A stretch of 64,000 bases of DNA from Anaerococcus nagyae (GTDB lineage Bacteria > Bacillota > Clostridia > Tissierellales > Peptoniphilaceae): contig NZ_JAGGLS010000006.1 in the NCBI RefSeq assembly GCF_017874535.1, positions 82,397 through 146,396 on the forward strand, in the 5' to 3' direction. Position numbers and translations under genes: made by a program. The notes under the pieces are model-generated. The model was not told the DNA's origin. It searched no databases and worked only from the letters and a program-made list of their open reading frames with translations. This document shows, piece by piece, positions 18,435 through 26,647 of this stretch (the stretch's first letter is position 1; every line of letters starts with the position of its first letter).

Positions 18435-21260
18435 TTAGTTCATACTATAAGCAACACTTGATTGAGTATTGACAACTTTTAAGCTAGTTACAAAATCTTT
18501 TTTCCAAACTCCAAAATCACCTCCAGAATATCTAATACTAGCTTTGCCATCTTTAAAATTCACAGTATTTATTCTTGTTGTCCCTTCAGATATTGTTTCT
18601 ACAATACCCATGCCATTATAAAGATTTCCATCTTCAAAAGCTTCAAACGATAAAGTAAAAAATCCATTTTCTCGTTGTCCCACTTTTATATCACCAAGTT
18701 CATATTGTTTTTGAGTAAGACCAACAACTTTTTTAGGATATTCTCTTATAAAAGCTTCTGACTTATTATCCTTAGAGAATTCATAAGATATATGATCCTC
18801 TATATCACGTAGTTTTAGATCTGTTTGAAAGTTAGTTCTCCAAACACCAAATTGTCCACCATTATATGTGATACTAGCTTCTCCATTTTTAAAGTAAAGT
18901 GTTGACGTTTTTTCTACTAGCTTATCTTCTTTATTGCCAGCCCTAGTTGTAATAGTTGCAGGACCTTGATATCCCACTCCATTTTGACTGGCTTTAAGGC
19001 TTATAGTGAAATATCCACTTTTTCTTTGTGATACATCAAATCCATCTAATTCAACCGGATAATTTTCAAAGTTTGGTAGTACCCTTACGTTTACTGATTT
19101 TTTTATATTGTTATTTGTTTTAACAGTTAATGTAGTTTTTCCTACAGATTTTGCTGTAACTAGACCATTTTTATCGATATTTGCTATTTCTGGATTTTTT
19201 GATTCATAAGTGAATTCTCTTTTAGCAGTATCTGGATAAACTGTAATCTTTTCTGATAGGTCTAAAGTTTCACCTTCCCTTAGGCTTGCTTGAGGAATTT
19301 TTATAGACATATTTCTTATAATGTAAGGATCTTCATATGGCTTTGGAGGATCCGGGAATTTTTCCCCATTATCTATTTCTCCATTCTCATACAATTCGTT
19401 ATCCCCTACCACAGGTATTTCACTTAATTTGTCATAACGTAAATTTTCTGGAATTATTTCAAGGTTAAATCTAGATCTTAGAATTCCACGAGAAACTCTT
19501 GTTTCTACTAATATATTTGCCGTTCCAACTTTTTTAGGAACTATCACTCCATCTGCTTTTACATCTACTATATCTGTATCTAAAGTGTAGATCTTTATGG
19601 CTACGTTTTCTATATCTTTAGGTTCAATTATTGGAGTTAGTTTTCCTTTTTTATTTATTCTTAGATAACCACCAGCTCCTTCTGCAACACTTATATTTTT
19701 AACCTCTTTAACAGGTTCTGGAGTGTTAGGATCTACTGGTAATTCATCATCTCCTATAACTTCACCTGTTGTAGTAATAGCCTTTAGGCATACATTTGCT
19801 CCTTTTAGTTCGCTTGAAAGATCAGTCCATTTTTTACCATCACTTGATACAAAAGATTGACCAGGTTCCGAATCTGCTTTGGATGAAAAATTATTTATTC
19901 TTGCTTCAACTGCTAGAGGATATTTGTAATTTGCCTTTGATGAATCTAGATATGCCATCACAGCAAATTGTTCACCTTCCTCTAATTCCATTTGACTAAT
20001 ATCAATTGTATAATATCCTGGATATTGTAAAGTTCCTGAAGCCACTTCTACTTTTTCACTATCTAATTGGCTAGTCCTTTCAATATTTCTTACTACATAT
20101 AGTTTATAATCTGTATACATACTTACATTGAAAATTCCAATTTCGTGAAGAGTTTCTTTACCATCTGACTTAAAGATATTACACATATATCCTTGTTTAT
20201 TATAGCCTACAGATCTAGTAGCACCTAGTGGATCATATTGGTAAATATGCCCATTAGGATCTTTTTTCTTGGGTATAAAACAAGCATTAGATTTACCTGC
20301 ATAAACATCTTCATAGGATACATAATAGTATCCATTATCCATATAGGAAGATCCCCATGAATTCTTACAAATCCATGCACCATTCGCCTTTGGCTTGATT
20401 GAGAATAATTCTTTTGGGAAGGTATCATCCCAACCAACTATAGTAACTGCATGATCATCGCTGCCCCCACCTGGGTTAAAGTAGCTATTATTTTTAGCAT
20501 TTTCGTAGTACTTTGAACTATTGATAGTTGTATAAACACCACCGTATTTCATAATAGTTTGTTTGATATCCGTAGTATCTACAAAATTGTACACATCTGG
20601 TAGATATAAAACTTTATCAATGTCTAAGACCCTATCTACATCTGTTGGAGATACTGATATTACTGGATCATACATATCGTCTTTTTCATCAACAGGACCT
20701 GACCATCTAGCCATATATGCTGCAGCTATATCCCTATTTCCACCATCATTTGGACCCCAGTCAAATCCATGGGTATTTCTAAGATGCTTTTCTGAAAAAT
20801 CAAATTTTCCATATTTACTTAAAACTGACTCCATAGAACCATATGTAGCAAAAGCCCAACATGAACCATTTTTTCCTTGATTTTTAACAGGTGATACTCT
20901 ATTATGATCTCTAAGATCATATTTTTCTGGTAAATTTGAAGATTTGGATCTTGTCCTTGTCTTTATATAATCAAAATTTACATCTAATGGAGATACCTTA
21001 TTACCAGACTTTTGAGCTGCCTTAAATTCATCTGATATCGGGCTTACTTCTAGTATTTCATTCTCATCTTTTGAGTCTTGGTAGATATCTGTAGGATCTG
21101 GAGCTATTTCTAGCTGAGGAATAAGTTCTGCTTCTTGCTTTTCTTGTGTGCTAACTGAACTATCAGCTTTTTGATCCGTAGCTAAGGCTGGATCGGCTTG
21201 GAATATTAGTGATCCCATAACCAATAGAGCGAATAGATTTTTTAAGTACTTCTTTTTCAC
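18435..21260 (-). CDS. Secreted papain-family cysteine protease with Ig-like and C-terminal repeat modules
   Basis: Extracellular peptidase of the C1A family. The signal peptide is at 1-27 and a propeptide-like region runs to about 108. The catalytic domain has oxyanion Gln128, Cys134 (GSCWAF), His270 (DDHAVTIVGWDD) and Asn300 (CKNSWGSSY), all in the expected order. A lectin-like domain of the type common in clostridial C1 peptidases seems to follow (about 330-500). Then come two Ig-like (BIG2) domains (about 525-735) and two copies of a 90-residue C-terminal module (about 750-845 and 855-941, each with GYFTIS or GFFTLS and FGVW). The start has a ribosome site (GAAGGAAATC) before GTG at 21260. 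First gene of the operon with the two CAMP factors; it could process toxins or host proteins. Confidence 0.9.
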   Translation of the reverse strand: MKKKYLKNLFALLVMGSLIFQADPALATDQKADSSVSTQEKQEAELIPQLEIAPDPTDIYQDSKDENEILEVSPISDEFKAAQKSGNKVSPLDVNFDYIKTRTRSKSSNLPEKYDLRDHNRVSPVKNQGKNGSCWAFATYGSMESVLSKYGKFDFSEKHLRNTHGFDWGPNDGGNRDIAAAYMARWSGPVDEKDDMYDPVISVSPTDVDRVLDIDKVLYLPDVYNFVDTTDIKQTIMKYGGVYTTINSSKYYENAKNNSYFNPGGGSDDHAVTIVGWDDTFPKELFSIKPKANGAWICKNSWGSSYMDNGYYYVSYEDVYAGKSNACFIPKKKDPNGHIYQYDPLGATRSVGYNKQGYMCNIFKSDGKETLHEIGIFNVSMYTDYKLYVVRNIERTSQLDSEKVEVASGTLQYPGYYTIDISQMELEEGEQFAVMAYLDSSKANYKYPLAVEARINNFSSKADSEPGQSFVSSDGKKWTDLSSELKGANVCLKAITTTGEVIGDDELPVDPNTPEPVKEVKNISVAEGAGGYLRINKKGKLTPIIEPKDIENVAIKIYTLDTDIVDVKADGVIVPKKVGTANILVETRVSRGILRSRFNLEIIPENLRYDKLSEIPVVGDNELYENGEIDNGEKFPDPPKPYEDPYIIRNMSIKIPQASLREGETLDLSEKITVYPDTAKREFTYESKNPEIANIDKNGLVTAKSVGKTTLTVKTNNNIKKSVNVRVLPNFENYPVELDGFDVSQRKSGYFTISLKASQNGVGYQGPATITTRAGNKEDKLVEKTSTLYFKNGEASITYNGGQFGVWRTNFQTDLKLRDIEDHISYEFSKDNKSEAFIREYPKKVVGLTQKQYELGDIKVGQRENGFFTLSFEAFEDGNLYNGMGIVETISEGTTRINTVNFKDGKASIRYSGGDFGVWKKDFVTSLKVVNTQSSVAYSMN

Positions 21261-21421
21261 GATTTCCTTCTTTCAATTTGTTATTTAGGGTTTGATATAA
21301 ACTGCCGATAAGGCCATATACTTTATAGTTATTGATAGATTAAATTTATAATTTATCTACAGAAGTTAAAATTTATTCAGATGATATATACATAGTGATA
21401 GAATTTTAATATCAAATTGTC

Positions 21422-21439
21422 TATGAATATAAGTGCATA
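21422..21439. promoter_or_regulatory. Candidate PlcR-box-like operator
   Basis: TATGAATATAAGTGCATA, an interrupted palindrome (TATGNA-N6-TNCATA), lies about 160 bases upstream of the protease. The PlcR box of Bacillus cereus is TATGNA-N4-TNCATA, so this differs by two bases in the spacer. A candidate regulator of the PlcR type is encoded nearby. One site in AT-rich DNA may be chance, so the call is tentative. Confidence 0.3.
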
Positions 21440-21477
21440 TCCTAGCAAATCACTACGATATATTGTTAAAAAGAAAT

Positions 21478-21495
21478 AAAGACACAATGGTCTTT
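21478..21495 (-). terminator. Weak terminator after the small peptide gene
   Basis: A 6-bp stem AAAGAC/GTCTTT followed on the minus strand by ATTTCTTTTT, 28 bases past the peptide stop codon. Weak but correctly placed. Confidence 0.45.
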
Positions 21496-21522
21496 ATAAT
21501 GTAAAGTTTATAAAACTTAGTT

Positions 21523-21699
21523 TTAATAAATAGATATAGGCTCAACTTCTGAAGTAATCCTATAAATTGATATAGGTTCAGTCTCTGGATTTCTAGAATA
21601 AGTTATCATATTATCTTTAGCTTGTAATTTTGCACTTGAAAATATAGTAAGAGTAAAAATTAATAAGGTACATAATTTTTTTATATTTTTTCTTCTCAT
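21523..21699 (-). CDS. Small secreted pro-peptide with repeated EPISIY; candidate quorum-sensing pheromone
   Basis: 58 residues when read from the ATG at 21699, which has the ribosome site GAAAGGAT 8 bases before it; an ATG 9 bases upstream is less well spaced. Residues 1-27 are a basic-then-hydrophobic signal peptide ending in LQA. The remaining 31 residues carry EPISIY at 41-46 and again as the last six residues (53-58). Precursors of RRNPP signals such as PapR are this size and are exported, trimmed at the C-terminus and re-imported by Opp. The gene directly upstream on the same strand encodes an HTH/TPR-type regulator. A terminator lies between them, so the peptide gene needs its own promoter (TTACTT-16-TATAAT is possible). 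The function is inferred from context. Confidence 0.7.
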   Translation of the reverse strand: MRRKNIKKLCTLLIFTLTIFSSAKLQAKDNMITYSRNPETEPISIYRITSEVEPISIY

Positions 21700-21741
21700 A
21701 TCTATCATCCTTTCAACTATAATTATATATTACTAACAAAA

Positions 21742-21775
21742 AAAAGTAACCCCACAGTTTTGTGGGGTTACTTTT
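21742..21775 (-). terminator. Strong terminator between regulator and pro-peptide genes
   Basis: A perfect 15-bp stem (AAAAGTAACCCCACA and its complement) with a 4-base loop, and eight T on the minus strand. It overlaps the last codons of the regulator, so it isolates the regulator transcript from the peptide gene. Confidence 0.92.
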
Positions 21776-22667
21776 CTTCTAATATTGAGGATACATTTTT
21801 TCTTATAATAAGTTTCAATTCAGGCTTAGCTAACAAGTCACATAGGACTAAAGATTTTTCTATATCTTCACTAAAAGAAGTTTCATTTAGTTTAAATTTA
21901 CTAATCCCAATTAAGTAGTAAACCAATATTATTCTCCTATAATTATTAGTTTTAGAACTTATATCTATAGCTTTTTGGCAAATATTTATTGATTCTTTAT
22001 AATTTTTTTGTATGTAATTGTATTTAGATAAATTATATAATATATCTATATAATTTATATCTGTAACCTCTATGTTCTCAGCTAGATAATCTAAAATAAG
22101 TTTTGAATTAGCTTCAAAATTATTATAAAAGTAATATTCTGATAATTTTATTAATATTCTTTTCTCTATATCACTATATGAATTTTTAAATCCTTTTTCT
22201 AGAGATTTACCATTAATCTCTAAGGCTTTTAATAAACAGTTACGAAAAGTTAGATAATCTTTCTTTATATCCTTCTCATATATACCTTCATAATATAATA
22301 TATATTGCATAAGTTTTTTTTCATATGATGAGGGAATAAAATCTTTTAATTTTTTAAGCTTATCAATATTGGTATGCAAATTATCTAAAGAAAGATTTTC
22401 TAAATCATTGTCTATGATCTTGATCTGTTTGTTAATCAAATTCCATGAAGAACCACTATCATCCATTAAAATAATCTCAAAATCTATACCCAAAACATCA
22501 AGAATTTCTAAAAAATTATCTACTCGTGGATTATTATGGTTGTTTTCGATTCTTCTAAGACTCTCTTCAGAAATTCCAACCATAAGAGATAAATCCTTTT
22601 GAGAAATATTTCTACTTTTCCTAATTCTTCTAATTTCACTACCTATAAAGCTATAGTCATAAGACAT
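21768..22667 (-). CDS. HTH plus TPR-like transcriptional regulator, RRNPP (PlcR/Rgg-like) type
   Basis: 299-residue cytoplasmic DNA-binding protein. Residues 7-60 are a Cro/C1-type helix-turn-helix (GSEIRRIRKSRNISQKDLS, then GISEESLRRIENNHNNPRVD). The remainder, about 75-299, is all-helical with repeated Tyr/Asn/Leu-rich units such as IDILYNLSKYNYIQKNYKES and CQKAIDISSKTNNYRRIILV, which look like TPR units. This architecture and size match PlcR, PrgX and Rgg, which bind short imported peptides. A tiny secreted peptide gene follows, and the protease/CAMP toxin operon lies beyond, as in PlcR regulons. A strong ribosome site (AAGGAGGAGCAA) precedes the ATG. Direct control of the toxin operon is inference. 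Confidence 0.82.
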   Translation of the reverse strand: MSYDYSFIGSEIRRIRKSRNISQKDLSLMVGISEESLRRIENNHNNPRVDNFLEILDVLGIDFEIILMDDSGSSWNLINKQIKIIDNDLENLSLDNLHTNIDKLKKLKDFIPSSYEKKLMQYILYYEGIYEKDIKKDYLTFRNCLLKALEINGKSLEKGFKNSYSDIEKRILIKLSEYYFYNNFEANSKLILDYLAENIEVTDINYIDILYNLSKYNYIQKNYKESINICQKAIDISSKTNNYRRIILVYYLIGISKFKLNETSFSEDIEKSLVLCDLLAKPELKLIIRKNVSSILEEK

Positions 22668-23012
22668 TTGCTCCTCCTTTACATGCTATATCTTATAGTA
22701 TAGGATTTTAATCATAATTATCTTACCAACAATAAACGATTTTACAAATAATCTATAAAAGTTTTTAATTTCTTATAACGAATTGTTACATTTTTACAAT
22801 AACGTAGTATTATGATAAATTTTTCAGCTATTATATACTATTAAAAAATTATTGTTTCATGTGAAACAATAGTTAATGTTATAATCATATACATAATAAT
22901 AACGATTACTTTTTAATAAGGATTTTTTACCTCTGCAAATAATGTCCTATTATATATCTAAATAACAAGTGTTTTTACTTTCATCCCGCTAAACTCACTA
23001 AATTGAACAATA
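22668..23012. other. Intergenic region upstream of the regulator
   Basis: No gene seen. On the minus strand just upstream of the regulator is a partial palindrome CTATACTATAAGATATAG (about 22687-22704) that could be an autoregulatory site; this is weak. The region also holds a parS-like site (22853) and the start of a dispersed repeat (22985). Confidence 0.4.
22853..22868. promoter_or_regulatory. parS: parS-like centromere site 1
   Basis: TGTTTCATGTGAAACA, one base from the classical ParB site TGTTTCACGTGAAACA. It is intergenic, on the left side of the origin. Four similar sites occur at 48236, 50358, 52195 and 54475, and parA/parB are in this window. Confidence 0.85.
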
Positions 23013-23046
23013 AAAATCACACCAAATTTATTCTTGGTGTGATTTT
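22985..23046. repeat. Dispersed repeat copy B with hairpin
   Basis: The flank CGCTAAACTCACTAAATTGA leads into a perfect 12-bp stem AAAATCACACCA/TGGTGTGATTTT at 23013-23046 with a 10-base loop. The stem equals that of copy A (15501-15589), and the flank matches copy C near 26409. It may terminate transcripts arriving from the ABC genes (minus strand). Confidence 0.65.
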
Positions 23047-23242
23047 ATATAGCAAAACTCATTCAAATTCTTTTTTTAATATTTTGAATAATTCTCTGCT
23101 AAAATAGTTACATATTCAATGTTATTATTTAGTACAAATTTTGTTCCATTGGATTTCATGCTCTAAAATATTAGAGCAAAAAATCTTAATTAAAGTCTTG
23201 TATATAAACAATTATATATTTTTTTGATTTCGAGATATTTTA
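23047..23242. other. Intergenic region downstream of the ABC ATPase
   Basis: No credible gene. A hairpin GCTCTAAAATATTAGAGC lies at 23160-23177, but its T run is on the wrong side for a minus-strand terminator. Confidence 0.4.
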
Positions 23243-23914
23243 TTAAAATATTTCAAAATATGTCTTTTTAAGATTTTCATCTAATAATTTTATATTATTG
23301 TTTATAATAATATACATTCTATCACAGAGTTTTTCTAAATATTCATGTTGATGAGAGCTTATTAATATAGTTTTATCTTGTGACTTAAGATTTTTTATTA
23401 TATTAACTACATCAACATTTGATTGAAAGTCAAGAGCGTTGAAAGGTTCATCTAAGAATATTAAATCTTGACCCTCCATTATAGCTTGACATATACCAAG
23501 CTTTTGTTTCATACCTTGGGAATAATTCTTAACTTTAGTTTTATCATCAGGATTTAATCCCACACTTATCATAGTTTCTATAACCTGATCATCCGTAATT
23601 AAGTTTTTTATATCTGCCAGCATTTTTAGATTTGTAAAACCATCATAAAATTCTATATATCCTGGCTGATTTACAAAGTAACCTATATCTTCTGGAAAGT
23701 CTAAGTTTTTACCTACTTTTTTGCCCTTAACAATTATCTTACCACTATCATAATCTTCAATACCTGCAAGCATCTTAAATAGTACACTTTTTCCTGTACC
23801 ATTACTTCCTACTATGCCTACACATTCTCCTTTATTTATAGTAAATGATACATCTTCATAAAGGATTTTTGTGCCAAATTTTTTACTCATATTTTCTACT
23901 TGTATTGCCTTCAT
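23243..23914 (-). CDS. ABC transporter ATP-binding protein (exporter type)
   Basis: 223-residue ATPase with Walker A GSNGTGKS (about 36-43), Q-loop-like region GYFVNQPG, signature NYSQGMKQK, Walker B LIFLDEPFNALD and switch His in ISSHQHEYL. This is the short, single-domain form used by ABC-2 exporters of peptides, drugs or lipids. Its start overlaps the end of the membrane gene upstream by 32 bases, so the two are translationally coupled and form one transporter. The substrate cannot be read; bacteriocin or signal export is possible given the neighbours. Confidence 0.9.
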   Translation of the reverse strand: MKAIQVENMSKKFGTKILYEDVSFTINKGECVGIVGSNGTGKSVLFKMLAGIEDYDSGKIIVKGKKVGKNLDFPEDIGYFVNQPGYIEFYDGFTNLKMLADIKNLITDDQVIETMISVGLNPDDKTKVKNYSQGMKQKLGICQAIMEGQDLIFLDEPFNALDFQSNVDVVNIIKNLKSQDKTILISSHQHEYLEKLCDRMYIIINNNIKLLDENLKKTYFEIF

Positions 23915-25292
23915 AATTATAACCTCTATTATATTTTAAAATTACTATAATTAAATATAGTAAAACTACTAATAATTTAACAAAAATCACTGAACTGATT
24001 TGTCCATCTTCTAATAAATTCACTATCCCATAATTTATTTTTAATACATCATAAGAAGCTAGGAAAAAAAGAATAAACTTACTTAGTAAGATTATAACTA
24101 TAGCGAATACTTCTCCAATAAATGATGATAGGATATAAAATAATCCAAAACAAAAAAGAAGATTTATAGCAAATCCTACATTATATTTACTTAATATACC
24201 TAGATCGTAAATCATCCCATATGCTTCTTTAAGAAAAGTAGAACTCAAATCAGATGTCTTTCCTATGAAAAACGTTATATAATTTATCAAAATTACTATT
24301 AATATATAGATAACAATATAAAAAAAATGAATTTTTCTTACATTGTATTTAAAGTCCTCAATATTCTTAAATCTTATAAGCAACGGTTCGTTAAAATAAT
24401 TCTTAAGCCTACTCTTAGATAAGCCAAGTATAAATATAGGAGTAGTATTTACTATAGTTAAACTTAAGAAAGATATAAAAGATTTCTCCTTAGTAGAACT
24501 ACCAAACAAAGTAAGAAGACCTAGCTCTCTAATACCAAAGTCTATATTATCTACATTCTTTATATATGTAAGTATGTATAAGATTAAAACTACTAGAAGA
24601 CTTATAGTTATATCTTTTCTATTTATTATTAATTCATTAAACGATCTATTAGTCTTTGCTATTGTTTTGGGCTTAACTACAGAAAAAAGTATGATTAAAA
24701 TTCCAATAGCAATTACTAATATAAATTTAAACAAACCATTTACAATTAGCCCATGGTGTAGCAATATATAGTTGTTGAAAAATAAAACTGGAAGCTTCGT
24801 TTTTAAATCAGTTTTAAACCCTATATATGTAAGAATATATATGATAATAGCAGATACAATTGTATTTTTATATCCCTTATTTTGATTAATCTTGGTTAAT
24901 AAGGCATATAATACAGTAAAACCAAATATAAAATATATAATAACAGCAAAATTAGCTAAAATTATATTATCAAATATATTTATATATCTATTATATAAAT
25001 CGACTATTTCACTGTATCCTTCTAGCCTTATAGGACTTATAGATGTGGTATTTTTAAAATTTAAAGCGCCTATTAGCAAGAGTATAAGTATATGAGCTAA
25101 AAAATATAAGTTTAAAAAAGCTAAAAAATATCTTATCCTACTTAAGTTATAGGCAAATATATTTTTATACCTAAGCTGTTGAGTATAATTTATGTCCTTT
25201 ATATCTTTTGAAATTATTACAATAAGCGAAATTATCATACAATACAAAACATAATAATGATCTGTCAAATTCAAAAGTATAAAATCCCACAT
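23883..25292 (-). CDS. Large ABC exporter membrane subunit
   Basis: 469 residues with about 10-12 hydrophobic helices and short polar loops, very rich in Ile, Leu, Tyr and Phe. It has no motif I can name beyond general ABC-2 permease character. It partners the ATPase that overlaps its 3' end. The first residues MWDFILLNLTDHYYVLY lead straight into TM1. No clear substrate. The gene upstream is a decayed GNAT-like frame, so the pair may be a remnant of a larger island. Confidence 0.75.
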   Translation of the reverse strand: MWDFILLNLTDHYYVLYCMIISLIVIISKDIKDINYTQQLRYKNIFAYNLSRIRYFLAFLNLYFLAHILILLLIGALNFKNTTSISPIRLEGYSEIVDLYNRYINIFDNIILANFAVIIYFIFGFTVLYALLTKINQNKGYKNTIVSAIIIYILTYIGFKTDLKTKLPVLFFNNYILLHHGLIVNGLFKFILVIAIGILIILFSVVKPKTIAKTNRSFNELIINRKDITISLLVVLILYILTYIKNVDNIDFGIRELGLLTLFGSSTKEKSFISFLSLTIVNTTPIFILGLSKSRLKNYFNEPLLIRFKNIEDFKYNVRKIHFFYIVIYILIVILINYITFFIGKTSDLSSTFLKEAYGMIYDLGILSKYNVGFAINLLFCFGLFYILSSFIGEVFAIVIILLSKFILFFLASYDVLKINYGIVNLLEDGQISSVIFVKLLVVLLYLIIVILKYNRGYNYEGNTSRKYE

Positions 25293-25299
25293 GCTTATA

Positions 25300-25850
25300 T
25301 CATATAGTATCGTTAAAAGAAGCTAGATAAGCAATTGCTTTTTTTTCAATAAATGTACAATATTTAATTTTGTCTTTAGACTTTGTATAAATTATTGTTT
25401 TGGGAACTACATCAATAAAATCGTTTAAGTTTTCTGTAAGTGAATTCACACTACAATGTGTTTTAGCGTAATAATTATAGAGAATTTTACAACAATACTT
25501 ATACTCCAATTGACCATTTTTAGTTTTTAAAATATCCCCAAATATACTTTCTAGGGCAAATTTTAAATCTTATTTGCTAACTTCTACCGCATAACATTTT
25601 TTCTTTAAAGAAAAACCATTCTTAATTAATAAATCAATTAATTCATAATTATCAGAATTGACTCCAGTTTGAAGTGGACCATTATATTGATCAATCAATT
25701 TATCAAAATCCTAATTTTTTAATCGCTTGTATTTTGTACAGCACCTATAAGGCGCAAATATCAATACTAACTATTATGATTGCCGAGTATTTTAATCATA
25801 TGCACCACTTTTCAAACTACTGCTTAATCAGTTTTTCCATTTGTTTTATT
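25300..25850 (-). pseudogene. Decayed GNAT-like acetyltransferase gene
   Basis: On the minus strand one continuous frame from about 25712 to 25300 reads DFDKLIDQYNGPLQTGVNSD...KKKCYAVEVSK, then a TAA at about 25571, then DLKFALESIFGDILKTKNG... to a TGA at 25300. Further stops appear upstream (TAG at about 25713 and several more towards 25850). The style (YNGPLQTGVN..N.ELI, NGF.LKKKCYAVEV) resembles GNAT-type acetyltransferases from memory; this is tentative. The 69-residue open piece at the 3' end is only the tail of this gene. Confidence 0.5.
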
Positions 25851-25914
25851 TACTGACTTTCCTGTAAAAGGGTAATAGTATTCCTTTATACTTATTCAGT
25901 CAATGTAATAATCT

Positions 25915-26292
25915 TATTTATAATTGATTTAGTATATATTTTTTTATTTTTTTCATTTCTTCCCACTATATATACATAATATCCCCTATACCAAAAATAT
26001 CTATTTCCTTATTTATATTTCAGATTGGCGTGCATATTGAATATTATTAATGAATTTTTACTTTTAGATATACATAATATGTGATATTATCTATTTTTGT
26101 GTAATTTCTATAAAAATGTGGACATAGCTCAACTTCTATTATTTTTATTCTTTTTCTTAAACATAGTTCTCAAAGTATAATTACTATGTATTTTCTTAGT
26201 TATCTATATATTACTTGGCTTTTATATTTTGATACAAAAACTACATGATATTTACATCTCCAGCTTGTATGTTATAAAGTATTTTTATCCAT
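25915..26292 (-). pseudogene. tnpA: IS200/IS605-type transposase tnpA, heavily decayed
   Basis: Minus-strand translation gives MDKNTL-stop-HTSWRCKYHVVFVSKYKSQVIYR and IIEVELCP, then after frameshifts MHANLKYK-stop-GNRYFWYRGYYVYIVGRN. These blocks follow the order of Y1 transposases of the IS200 group (HT.W.CKYH.VF..KYR, LKYKYGNR.FWCRGYYV.TVGRN). At least five stops and two frameshifts make it non-functional; the HUH motif (normally after ELCPDH) is lost. Confidence 0.82.
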
Positions 26293-26400
26293 GAATAACT
26301 CCATGTGATTATCACAACTATACTTTACAAAGGTTTTCTTGGTGCTTGAAGCTAAAGCTTAATCCCTCTACCTACATAGAAGGTGGATTTTTATTTCAAT
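26293..26400 (-). mobile_element. End region of the IS200/IS605 remnant
   Basis: Downstream in plus coordinates from the decayed transposase lies a small palindrome GAAGCTAAAGCTT and CCTACATAGAAGGTGG, of the kind that forms the subterminal hairpins of IS200/IS605 elements. Boundaries are approximate. Confidence 0.45.
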
Positions 26401-26408
26401 ATTTTTTG

Positions 26409-26450
26409 TTCGATCAACTCACTTAAGTTAACAACAAAAATCATACCTCA
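26409..26450. repeat. Dispersed repeat copy C (partial)
   Basis: CGATCAACTCACTTAAGTTA followed by ACAACAAAAATCATACC matches the flank and first stem arm of copies A and B (AAAATCACACC), but lacks the second arm. It borders the IS200 remnant. Confidence 0.5.
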
Positions 26451-26647
26451 TCTAAAATCTTATATTCTATAGTAAACTAAATATAAATTATAATAATCCA
26501 CATTTATGTGTATTGTAATTATATATAAAAAATATTATTATATTAAATAACAAATCATAGGAGATGAAGATATAAATTAAATAATATTATATTAGTTGGT
26601 TATTTATTAGGGGAATATTTTAAAGTAATTAAAACAGAGAAAAAGTA

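Noticed and set aside
23047..23242. Short minus-strand peptide starting MKSNGTKFVLNNN near 23160
   Set aside because: Under 30 codons, no ribosome site, no homologous copy in the window.
25300..25509. 69-residue open frame on the minus strand as a stand-alone gene
   Set aside because: The same frame continues upstream through a stop as part of a longer broken gene, so it is the tail of a pseudogene.
25674..25856. 60-residue open frame on the plus strand
   Set aside because: Antisense to the decayed GNAT-like gene; no ribosome site.
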